The position numbers were made by a program, and so were the translations under genes. From an uncultured Bacilli bacterium (GTDB lineage Bacteria; Bacillota_I; Bacilli_A; RF39; UBA660), in contig CAKOOU010000027.1 in the NCBI GenBank assembly GCA_934098455.1, forward strand, positions 1 through 15,279: DNA of 15,279 bases, in the 5' to 3' direction. The notes under the pieces were generated by a model. The model did not search any database. It had not been told where the DNA came from and saw only the letters and a list, made by a program, of their open reading frames with translations. Shown here piece by piece: positions 6,178-13,766 of the stretch. Positions within the stretch are counted from its first letter, which is position 1, and each line of letters starts with the position of its first letter.

Positions 6178-7972
6178 TACATTTAAAAGTGAGATTGCTC
6201 CTAAGGGTATAGATTTTAAATTAAATGATTTTGTTATAAGTGATAAATATTGTACTATATTAACTATTATTAATTATCCTAAAATTATTGGTCCTGGGTT
6301 TTTAAGTAATGTTACTAATTTACCTGGTGTAAAGGTTGTTGTTAAACATATTCCTATAGAATTTAGTACTATGAGTAAGATGATTAATAAAGAAATTGCA
6401 GATTTAAAAGAGAGATATCAACATGAAAACGATAGAACTATGCAAGAATCTATAAGACAAGATTATGAATCTTTGGAAAGTTTTGTTTCTATGCTTGCTG
6501 CTACTCAATCTAAGATATTTGATTTTCAAATGCATGTAATGTTAAGTGCTGATTCTAAAGAAGAATTGGAAATGAAAAAAATGCAAACTAGAAATTATTT
6601 GGATGCATTAGGTATGAGGGGTATTCCTATGATGTTTGAACAGGAAAAAGTTCTTAAATCTATGATACCAATTTTTCCAAAACAAGATATTGAAGAAAGA
6701 GTTGGTATTCCTATACCAAGTCCAACTATTGCTGCTATGTATCCATTTGTGTTTGATAGTATAAAAGATCCAGGTGGTGAATTTACTGCTCCAACACTTT
6801 TAGGAGTTGATTTCTCTGGTGGTGTTGTATTATTTAATCAATTTTTATATCAAACTAAAAAAGAATTTAATAGAAATAATGCAAATTTAATTATTTTAGG
6901 TACAAGTGGTAGTGGTAAGAGTACAGCTGCTAAGTTGATGCTTAGAACTCATATACGTAATGGTTGTCAACTTATTTGTATCGATCCAGAGGGTGAGTTA
7001 GAGGAAATGACTAAGACTTTTGGTGGAGACTTTATTGACCTAGGTAAAGGTGGTCAATTTGGTATAATTAATCCACTAGAAGTTATAGCAGATGCTGATG
7101 AAGAAGAATTAAAAGAAGGGTTAGGATATACTGTTTTAACTCGTACTTTACAATCTTTAAAAGCATTCTTAAAATATTATAGTCCTAGTGTTGAAGAGGA
7201 TGTACTTGCTATGTTTAGTGAAGTTGTTCAAGATACTTATAAAAGATTTAATATAGATTTTAATACTGATTTTAGTAATTTTACTTCTAAAGATTATCCT
7301 ACATTTGATGATGTATATAGTACTATTAAAGGAAGACTTTTATCTATGCCTGAGGCAACTCGTGAAAAAGATGTAATGGAAAGATTAGAGTTAAAAATTA
7401 GACCTTTTGTAAAAGAATTACGTTATTACTTTAATGGACATACAACAATAAGTAAAGATAGTGACTTTATGGTATTTAATATTAGAGAATTAATGAATAG
7501 TGATGAAAGTATAAGAAATGCATTGTTCTTTAATATTTTAAAATATGCATGGGGATTATGTTTAGATCCTAGTGTAAATACTGTTTTAATGGTGGATGAA
7601 GCTCATGTACTTTTAAGTGGTAGAAATGAATTAGGTGCTGAATTCTTAGCTCAAATGCAAAGAAGAAGTAGAAAATATAATACTGGTACTATAATTATTA
7701 CACAACAGCCTACAGATTTTGCTGCTGAAAATGTTTTAGTACATGGTAAAGCAATATTTGATAACGCTTCTTACTATTTAGTAATGGGACTTAAGAAACA
7801 AGCTGTTGAGGATTTAAGTAAATTAATTGATTTAAATGATAATGAAAAAGAAAGTATTAAGGGTTACAGTCAAGGTGAAGCATTGTTTGTATGTGGTTCT
7901 AGACGTATGAGAATAAATGTTGTTTTAACTCAAGATGAACTTGATTCATTTGGATCAGGCGGAGGATTATAA
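6170..7972 (+). CDS. VirB4-like secretion ATPase (ATPase part)
   Basis: A 600-residue T4SS motor ATPase. Residues 1-225 contain the remainder of the VirB4 N-terminal region, including a helical charged segment (EIADLKERYQ) and the 'MQTRNYLDALG' block. The RecA-like domain follows: Walker A GTSGSGKST (244-252), 'LICIDPEGELEEM' after it, Walker B VLMVDEAHVL with D476 and E477, and 'RRSRKYNTGTIIITQQPTDF' with the conserved Gln. All ATPase motifs are intact. The start is GTG at 6170, overlapping the previous gene by 8 bases with no good ribosome binding site, so translation is probably coupled to the upstream stop. Together with the preceding product the length (785) equals a normal VirB4. It powers substrate transfer or pilus assembly at the membrane. 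Confidence 0.85.
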   Translation: MSNTFKSEIAPKGIDFKLNDFVISDKYCTILTIINYPKIIGPGFLSNVTNLPGVKVVVKHIPIEFSTMSKMINKEIADLKERYQHENDRTMQESIRQDYESLESFVSMLAATQSKIFDFQMHVMLSADSKEELEMKKMQTRNYLDALGMRGIPMMFEQEKVLKSMIPIFPKQDIEERVGIPIPSPTIAAMYPFVFDSIKDPGGEFTAPTLLGVDFSGGVVLFNQFLYQTKKEFNRNNANLIILGTSGSGKSTAAKLMLRTHIRNGCQLICIDPEGELEEMTKTFGGDFIDLGKGGQFGIINPLEVIADADEEELKEGLGYTVLTRTLQSLKAFLKYYSPSVEEDVLAMFSEVVQDTYKRFNIDFNTDFSNFTSKDYPTFDDVYSTIKGRLLSMPEATREKDVMERLELKIRPFVKELRYYFNGHTTISKDSDFMVFNIRELMNSDESIRNALFFNILKYAWGLCLDPSVNTVLMVDEAHVLLSGRNELGAEFLAQMQRRSRKYNTGTIIITQQPTDFAAENVLVHGKAIFDNASYYLVMGLKKQAVEDLSKLIDLNDNEKESIKGYSQGEALFVCGSRRMRINVVLTQDELDSFGSGGGL

Positions 7973-7975
7973 AAT

Positions 7976-7983
7976 AGGTGGTG
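7976..7983 (+). promoter_or_regulatory. Ribosome binding site deciding the start of the M23/lysozyme gene
   Basis: AGGTGGTG (7976-7983) sits 6 nt before ATG at 7990. The in-frame GTG codons at 7978 and 7981 lie within it and so cannot be the start. Confidence 0.65.
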
Positions 7984-7989
7984 ATTGTT

Positions 7990-10047
7990 ATGAAGAGAAA
8001 TAGTTTTATTAAACTTGGACTTTTATTAGTCTTTCTTTTCATAACTTTTTTTAGTAAAAGAGTTTATGCAGCTAACTTTAGATATAGTGATTTTAATGAA
8101 GATAAGTGGAATCAATTATTAAAGGATAATAAAAACTTTTGGACAAGTCAATGTGATGAAGATGATGAAGAGTGTGTTGATAAGGTTTTACAAAATAAAA
8201 AAAGATTTTATATTAGACTATATGATTTACTTGCTAAAGCTGAGAATAAAGTAGGATATATTAATGATAATTACATTATAGTAACTGTTTTTTATGGACT
8301 AACACCTGATTCTTTTAATGATCCTGGAATTACAGAAGATTATGACCCTTACAATTTGGATGATGATAGTAATTCTGAAACTAAAGATAAATATATAGGT
8401 GATATCGAGGGTGAGCAAGATGCTGCTTTACAATATTTTAATGAAGAAAGAGATTCTTTAAAGGAATTAGTTAATTCTTTTATTGGCTATGATTCTAAAT
8501 GTTATGGTGAAACAAATAATGAAGTTAAACACAATGATTCTGGAGATTATTGTGATGATAATTTGCAAGTATTGAGTGGCAAGTGTTATAAATTATTAGA
8601 TAGTTATAAAGGTACTTTTTGGGATTCTATTAAATTGCCATTTTTAAAAACTGAAAATGATAAAAAATGTGACTCTAAAGCTCAAGAATCTGGTTATGCT
8701 AATAGTAAGTTAGTTTCTAGTGGAGAGAAAACGGTTAATGTTGATTATTTTTGGGAATATTTAAGGACTAGTACATACTTTGATAGGAAAGAGCATTTAA
8801 AACCTTTTTTTGAATATGTTTTGGATAAAACAGGTTTTAAATCTATGAAGGAATTAGAAAAGGAAGAAAATAAAGAAATATATAATAAAAATTTAGAATA
8901 TATTGTTGACGCTAGAGAAAATATAATAGATAACATTAAAAGTATTATAGAGGCTTATGGTGAAAATTTTAATAATTTAGCTTATGCAAATAATTCTTCT
9001 TGTTCTTCTTCTTATTGGTGGCCTATAGGTTCAACTGAAACTACTAATTTAAATGGAGTTATGATGGCTACTGGTAATCCTGAAGTTGTAAATGTTAGTA
9101 GTAATTTTGGATTAAGAACTCATCCTATAACTGGTAAGGTTTCTAGTAAACACAATGGAATTGATATTGGTGGAAATAATGGCGCTACTAATGTTATTTC
9201 TTCTATGGATGGTGTTGTTTATTCTGTTGTTAATGGTTGTGATGAAGGAGATAATAAATGTGGTGGTGGTTATGGGAATCACATTATTATAGAACATTCA
9301 AATGGCAATTATACTTTGTACGCTCACTTATACAAAGATAGTACAACTGTTAAACAAGGTGATAAGGTTCTTCAAGGACAAGTTATTGCAAAAGTTGGGC
9401 ATACTGGTAGTTCAACTGCTCCTCATTTACATTTTGAAGTTAGGGTAGGTGGTGCTGACGGAAATTCTGCACAAGATCCTTTAACTTTTGTAAATACAAA
9501 TGAACCGAGAAAGTCTGCTGGAACTTGTGATAATATTGCAAGTGATGGAGCTAGTTGGTTGGCCATTTTAGAAGGTGGTAAAAGAAGTGGGGATAATTAT
9601 GTAGTTGAAAATATTGGTGATGGAATGATGACTTTTGGACCTGGTATTACGGTTTCAAATAATAGAGATTTAATTAGTAAACATGGTATTGATCCTAGTA
9701 CTTTAAATTATGGAAGTTTAATTCCTGTTTCAGTAGGTAATTTAATTTTTGCTGATGTATTACAAAAACATTCTGATGCTGTAAAAGCAATTTTATCAAA
9801 AAATGGTATTTCACTTAATGAGAATCAAGTAACTGCATTAGTTAGCTTAAAGTATAATTGTGGTAATATAGATGGCTTTATTAATAACTATAACACTTAT
9901 GGTTCTTCAGAACAAATATGTAGCAATTGGTGGAATAAGAAAGCTTTACATGATGCAAATGGTAAATATTATGCTGGTTTAGCAAAGAGAAGAGTTGCAG
10001 AATGTAATTTATTTGTTAATGGGGTTTATAATAATCCATATAGTTAG
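7990..10047 (+). CDS. Secreted bifunctional cell-wall hydrolase: M23 endopeptidase plus GH24-type lysozyme
   Basis: A 685-residue protein. A signal peptide (basic MKRNSFIK, hydrophobic core, VYA cleavage near 27/28) precedes about 330 residues of unassigned, acidic, cysteine-rich sequence. An M23/LytM peptidase domain follows (about 372-490). Zinc ligands are H388 and D392 (HNGID) and H481, with H446 (YAHL) and H479 (HLHFE) as catalytic histidines, so all are present. The C-terminus (about 520-680) resembles T4-type lysozyme (GH24): E528 in LEGG, a Thr548-containing MTFGPG block matching TIGYG, and GLAKRRVAEC near 665 matching the conserved 'GLxxRRxxE'. It should cut stem-peptide bridges and glycan strands so that the secretion channel can cross the wall. 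Conjugative elements such as Tn916 and ICEBs1 use a muramidase fused to NlpC/P60; here the partner is M23 and NlpC/P60 is separate. Confidence 0.85.
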   Translation: MKRNSFIKLGLLLVFLFITFFSKRVYAANFRYSDFNEDKWNQLLKDNKNFWTSQCDEDDEECVDKVLQNKKRFYIRLYDLLAKAENKVGYINDNYIIVTVFYGLTPDSFNDPGITEDYDPYNLDDDSNSETKDKYIGDIEGEQDAALQYFNEERDSLKELVNSFIGYDSKCYGETNNEVKHNDSGDYCDDNLQVLSGKCYKLLDSYKGTFWDSIKLPFLKTENDKKCDSKAQESGYANSKLVSSGEKTVNVDYFWEYLRTSTYFDRKEHLKPFFEYVLDKTGFKSMKELEKEENKEIYNKNLEYIVDARENIIDNIKSIIEAYGENFNNLAYANNSSCSSSYWWPIGSTETTNLNGVMMATGNPEVVNVSSNFGLRTHPITGKVSSKHNGIDIGGNNGATNVISSMDGVVYSVVNGCDEGDNKCGGGYGNHIIIEHSNGNYTLYAHLYKDSTTVKQGDKVLQGQVIAKVGHTGSSTAPHLHFEVRVGGADGNSAQDPLTFVNTNEPRKSAGTCDNIASDGASWLAILEGGKRSGDNYVVENIGDGMMTFGPGITVSNNRDLISKHGIDPSTLNYGSLIPVSVGNLIFADVLQKHSDAVKAILSKNGISLNENQVTALVSLKYNCGNIDGFINNYNTYGSSEQICSNWWNKKALHDANGKYYAGLAKRRVAECNLFVNGVYNNPYS

Positions 10048-10058
10048 GAGTTCTATTT

Positions 10059-10577
10059 ATGAATAAAAAAGATAATTATTTTTTATTAATTATAATTTGT
10101 ATAATATTATTTTGTGTTTTAGGATTATTATATTTAGACAGACAAAATTCTAATAATGTAGAAGAAAGTAAAACTAAATATAAATTGTTAAATGACTATT
10201 CTAGATTTTTTACTGTAAATAATTGTGTTAGTAAATACGTTAGTTTAATTGGTAAAAAAGAAACTAAATATCTTTTAGATATATTAGATGAGGATTATGT
10301 AAAAAATAATAAAATTACAAGTGATAATTTATATAATTATGTTGGTGATTATAATGGAATTTATTCTTTTTCATCTTTGAAAATATATTATAAAGAAAAG
10401 AATGATAATTATATTTCTTATTATGTTTATGGTAATCTTATACAAGATAGTATAGATGATGAGAATGTTAGTAAAGAAAAAAAATATTATATTGTTAATT
10501 TTGATTTAAATAATAATTTGTTTAGTATAATACCTTATGATGAAAATGGTTTTAAGGAGATAGAAAATAATGAATGA
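10059..10577 (+). CDS. Single-pass VirB8/TcpC-like membrane protein 1
   Basis: A 172-residue protein with a short basic cytoplasmic N-terminus, one membrane helix (about 8-27) and a roughly 140-residue extracytoplasmic domain rich in Asn, Tyr and Lys. The order helix-helix ('LLNDYSRFFTVNNCVSKYVS'), 'KYLLDILDEDYV', then beta strands ('FSSLKIYY', 'YISYYVYG', 'KKYYIVNFDL') fits an NTF2-like fold as in VirB8 and TcpC. C19 in the membrane segment does not make a lipobox. The next gene overlaps it by 8 bases and encodes a protein of the same plan. AGGAG (10046-10050) overlaps the previous stop. VirB8-like proteins are the extracytoplasmic scaffold of T4SS; the assignment is by architecture and context. 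Confidence 0.5.
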   Translation: MNKKDNYFLLIIICIILFCVLGLLYLDRQNSNNVEESKTKYKLLNDYSRFFTVNNCVSKYVSLIGKKETKYLLDILDEDYVKNNKITSDNLYNYVGDYNGIYSFSSLKIYYKEKNDNYISYYVYGNLIQDSIDDENVSKEKKYYIVNFDLNNNLFSIIPYDENGFKEIENNE

Positions 10578-11064
10578 ATTAAAGAAGAATAAAAAAACAA
10601 TATTTATTTGTTTAGGTTTAATAATACTTGTTTTGATTGGTTATTTTATATATTATTATTTTGTTAATGATAAAGATAATAGTGTTGATGAAATAGAGAT
10701 AAAAAAACATTATGATATTAATGAAATAAATTATAAATATGTTGTAGAAAATGATGTAGTTAAAATATATTATAATGATTTTAGAAATAATATGTTATTT
10801 GATAGAGATGAAGCTTATAAATTACTTAATGAAGATTATAGAAATAAAAGATTTGGAAGTTTAGAAGAGTTTAATAATTATTTGGATAATTTTGTTAGTG
10901 AAGCTTTATATTCAAATAATGTTGATAGATATAGTGTTAATTATATTAATGGAAAAAAGGTATTTAATATTTATGATGATAGTGGTAATCAATATATTAT
11001 TAAAGAAAATAGTATAATGAATTATGAAGTTTATTTGGATGAATATACTAGCACAATAAATTAG
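10570..11064 (+). CDS. Single-pass VirB8/TcpC-like membrane protein 2
   Basis: A 164-residue protein with a Lys-rich N-terminus, a membrane helix at about 10-31 and an extracytoplasmic domain. The domain contains 'YNDFRNNMLFDRDEAYKLLN' followed by 'EDYRNKRFGSLEEFNNYL', a pattern frequent in NTF2-like (VirB8/TcpC-type) proteins. The 'LL-[DN]-EDY-x(6)' element matches 'LLDILDEDYVKNN' of the preceding protein, suggesting the two are distant paralogues that could form a heteromeric scaffold. The ATG overlaps the previous stop (ATGAATGA), a coupling arrangement. It has no cysteines in the domain, unlike most neighbours. Function inferred from architecture and position inside the T4SS operon. Confidence 0.5.
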   Translation: MNELKKNKKTIFICLGLIILVLIGYFIYYYFVNDKDNSVDEIEIKKHYDINEINYKYVVENDVVKIYYNDFRNNMLFDRDEAYKLLNEDYRNKRFGSLEEFNNYLDNFVSEALYSNNVDRYSVNYINGKKVFNIYDDSGNQYIIKENSIMNYEVYLDEYTSTIN

Positions 11065-11078
11065 TTTGGTGGTGAAAT

Positions 11079-12431
11079 ATGGAAAAATATAAGGCAGTTT
11101 CTAATAATAGTAATGTTATAGAAAATGATAAGAATGAGAATTTAGAATCTACTGAAAAGGTTGTTAATTTAGCAGCTGAGACTGCCTTAGATAGTGTAAC
11201 TGGTGGACAAGGTAGTAAAATAAAAAAAGGACTTGAGAAAGTTCCTGTTATGGGGAATCAGGTTAGTAAAACTTGGAATAATGCTGTTAAAAATGTTTCA
11301 GAAAAGGTTTCTAATACTCCTATAGGTAATATTGCTAGAAGAGCTGATGAAAGTGGTGTTGTTGATACTGCTAGAGGTGTTAAAGATGCTATGAATGGTA
11401 GTATTCCAAATAATGATTCAAAAAGTAATTCTAGTGAACAGTCTGGAACTAGTAGTAGTAAATTACTTAGTTTTGGAAATAAATTAAATAAAGCTAGTTC
11501 TTTTGATGGAGATTTGCTTAAGATGATTCCTAAACCTTTAAGAATTAAATTAATTGTTTGCTGTAGTGTTTGTTTTTTATTTTTGTTAATGGTAGTTGCT
11601 GTTTTTGCTAATGCTGATTTAAAAAATTTAGAATTAACTAATGGAACTTCAACTGCACAAAATAGTCAGAAGTCTATTGAACAAATAAAAAATGAGATAA
11701 AAGAAGTAAGTGTTGATGAATTAGTTTCAGGTTTGGATTCTTCATATATTTATGCTATTAAAATCACTGAAAATAATGCCGATGAAGAAATTAATAAAAT
11801 AAAAGAATTTATTGCTAGTAATAGTATAAATTACTATGTTTTAAAAACAGGTAATGAAGAAATAAATAAAAAATTAGAAGAATCATTTGATGATAAAATT
11901 GTTGATGATGTTGATAAACTTGCTAATAATATTTATGAGAGTCAATCTTCTGGCGGTTTAAGAAGTGGTAATCCAGAAAATGATCTTCAAGTAGTTGCAA
12001 ATTGGTTTATAGGTAACGCTGGTGAATATAACCAAAATAAATCTATTTCAAATTCATATCCAAATAAAACATCTAGATTAGATTGTTCTGGTTTTGTTGC
12101 AACTTATATGTCCTATGTTGGAGATTGTGATTTGGGTAATCCTAATACTAAAACCATGATTGATATTAATGGTAGTTGGGGTAAAAAAGCAATATCATGT
12201 GGATGGAAAGGCTATAATAGTAGTAGTTTAAGTGAATTACAACCTGGTGATGTGATGGTTGGAAACAATCATACAGAAGTTTATGTAGATGCAAATCATA
12301 CATTTGGTTGGGGTAGAAAAAGAACTGAATATCCACTTGGTAATATAACTACTAAACAGAGTGATGGTTCATATAAAGATTATATAACAAATTATACTAC
12401 TATTTATAGATACGAAGGAAATAGTCAATGA
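11079..12431 (+). CDS. Membrane-anchored NlpC/P60-type cell-wall hydrolase with long cytoplasmic N-terminus
   Basis: A 450-residue protein. Residues 1-150 are hydrophilic and low-complexity (Ser/Asn/Lys) with no signal peptide, containing 'KKGLEKVPVMGNQVSKTWNN' and 'NIARRADESG'. One membrane helix lies at about 155-178, followed by a helical acidic stalk (to about 290). The C-terminal domain (about 305-445) is NlpC/P60-like: LDCSGFV with catalytic Cys336, 'LQPGDVMV' and His398 in NHTEVYVD, with N406/H407 as the third-site region. Such enzymes cleave peptidoglycan stem peptides. It is the last gene of the operon, after a GGTGGTGA ribosome binding site, and would be the second wall-opening protein. 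The unusually large cytoplasmic part might contact the VirB4/VirB6 base of the machine. Confidence 0.75.
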   Translation: MEKYKAVSNNSNVIENDKNENLESTEKVVNLAAETALDSVTGGQGSKIKKGLEKVPVMGNQVSKTWNNAVKNVSEKVSNTPIGNIARRADESGVVDTARGVKDAMNGSIPNNDSKSNSSEQSGTSSSKLLSFGNKLNKASSFDGDLLKMIPKPLRIKLIVCCSVCFLFLLMVVAVFANADLKNLELTNGTSTAQNSQKSIEQIKNEIKEVSVDELVSGLDSSYIYAIKITENNADEEINKIKEFIASNSINYYVLKTGNEEINKKLEESFDDKIVDDVDKLANNIYESQSSGGLRSGNPENDLQVVANWFIGNAGEYNQNKSISNSYPNKTSRLDCSGFVATYMSYVGDCDLGNPNTKTMIDINGSWGKKAISCGWKGYNSSSLSELQPGDVMVGNNHTEVYVDANHTFGWGRKRTEYPLGNITTKQSDGSYKDYITNYTTIYRYEGNSQ

Positions 12432-12461
12432 TATAATGTTTTTGAATAAAAGATAATAAAT

Positions 12462-12500
12462 AAAAACTTCACCTTTTTATTAATGTGAAGTTTTTTTAAT
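12462..12500. terminator. Bidirectional intrinsic terminator between convergent genes
   Basis: AAAAACTTCAC (12462-12472) and GTGAAGTTTTT (12485-12495) form a perfect 11-bp stem with a 12-nt loop and T tracts on both strands. It ends the T4SS operon on the plus strand and the symporter gene on the minus strand. The right arm also encodes the symporter's last residues (KKTSH), with its stop codon in the loop. Confidence 0.85.
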
Positions 12501-13715
12501 CCAATTCTTTCCATCTACAATTCTAGCAACTAACATACTACTTGCAGAATCTCCTACAACATTTAAAACTGTTGCTGGAGCATCTATAATAGTTGCAATA
12601 ATAGTTAGAATAGGTAAAGTTGCAATAGGGAAGCCCATTAAACTAATTATTAACATTTCTGATATAGTTCCGCCACCTATTGGAACAGCAGTAATTAATA
12701 TAGTTGCTATTAAAGATACCCATAATACTTTAAATACACTTACATCCATATTAAATAGATTTACTAAAAACATTATTTTAAATACGCTTCCAATAATTGA
12801 ACCATCTTTATGAAATGATGTTCCTAATGGAATTGTAGTATCAGCTATATCACTTGATACACCAATATTTTTAGCACATTTGGTATTTACTGGAATTGAT
12901 GCTGCAGAAGAACATGTTGCAAGAGCTGTTAAAGTACTAGGAATAATATTCTTCCAATAATTAATAAAACCAGTTTTTCCTCCAGCAATATATGCATATA
13001 AAGAATAAATAACGAAATATACAAATAAACACAATATAGTATAAATAATAAATGTTTTTAAATAACCTAATGCAATACTAGAACCAAATTCACCTATAAA
13101 AGATGCAAAATAACATCCTAATCCTATTGGAGCATAATACATAATAATATTAATTAATTTTTGAATAATATCATTAAAACTATTTAGTACTTCCAAAGCT
13201 TTTTTACCTTTTTCTTTAGATAAATTAATTGATAATCCTACTAAAATACTAAATACAATTAATGCAATAATATTATCTCTTGATATTAATTTAACAAAAT
13301 CATCAGTACTTATAGTATTTACTGTTCTATCTAATATATTTAAATCTTCTTTATCATTTTTTATAGAATAATCTAATATATCTTTTATTTTAGTACTATC
13401 TTTACTATTTACTAAATTTATTCTTGTACCAACTATACCTATTAATACACTAACTAAAGAAGTAATAATAAATATAAAAACTATACTTCTTAATATCTTA
13501 CCTAATCTTTTAGGTTCTTTCATATTACCAATTGATGTAGTAATAGTTAAAAATATAAGTGGAACTATAATAGTTAATAATAAATTTATAAATAAATTAC
13601 CAAATGGACTTAATATAGTTGCTTTTTCTTTAAATATAATTCCTATAATACCTCCTAATATAATACTTGCAAGTAATATAATTGTAGATTTATAATTTTT
13701 AAATACCTTTTTCAT
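12480..13715 (-). CDS. Dicarboxylate/amino acid:cation symporter (SDF/DAACS family)
   Basis: A 411-residue polytopic transporter with the GltP/GltPh fold. The HP1 serine-rich loop is TCSSAASIPV (267-276), the TM7 'NMDGT' position reads HKDGS (302-306), HP2 is VPIGGGTIS (344-352), and TM8 is D378-x3-T382-x2-N385-x3-D389. The residue equivalent to GltPh Arg397, which holds the acidic side chain of aspartate or glutamate, is Ala381, so the substrate is probably not an acidic amino acid. A strong ribosome binding site (AAAGGAG on the minus strand, near 13720-13726) fixes the ATG at 13715. The neighbouring terminator is shared with the T4SS operon; the gene itself is unrelated to secretion. A weak minus-strand promoter may lie in the 98-base divergent gap. 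Substrate could be neutral, such as Ser/Thr. Confidence 0.88.
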   Translation of the reverse strand: MKKVFKNYKSTIILLASIILGGIIGIIFKEKATILSPFGNLFINLLLTIIVPLIFLTITTSIGNMKEPKRLGKILRSIVFIFIITSLVSVLIGIVGTRINLVNSKDSTKIKDILDYSIKNDKEDLNILDRTVNTISTDDFVKLISRDNIIALIVFSILVGLSINLSKEKGKKALEVLNSFNDIIQKLINIIMYYAPIGLGCYFASFIGEFGSSIALGYLKTFIIYTILCLFVYFVIYSLYAYIAGGKTGFINYWKNIIPSTLTALATCSSAASIPVNTKCAKNIGVSSDIADTTIPLGTSFHKDGSIIGSVFKIMFLVNLFNMDVSVFKVLWVSLIATILITAVPIGGGTISEMLIISLMGFPIATLPILTIIATIIDAPATVLNVVGDSASSMLVARIVDGKNWIKKTSH

Positions 13716-13766
13716 AAGACTCCTTTCAATTTAATTATATTTTAATACAAAAAAAATAGTAATACT

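Noticed and set aside
6160..6180. Programmed ribosomal frameshift joining the two VirB4 parts
   Set aside because: Only 8 bases are open in both frames and no slippery heptamer, stimulatory hairpin or Shine-Dalgarno-like stimulator is seen. Coupled reinitiation is simpler, though a sequencing error cannot be ruled out.
7978..7989. GTG at 7978 as the start of the M23/lysozyme gene
   Set aside because: It lies within the AGGTGGTG ribosome binding site; ATG at 7990 gives a proper signal peptide and spacing.
10113..10118. Lipoprotein lipobox at Cys19 of the first VirB8-like protein
   Set aside because: The residues before the Cys (IILF) do not fit [LVI][ASTVI][GAS]C and lie within the membrane helix.
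13734..13762. Minus-strand promoter for the symporter (TTACTA, 17 bp, TATAAT)
   Set aside because: The -35 is poor and the predicted start would fall on the ribosome binding site, so I did not annotate it, although some promoter must lie in this gap.
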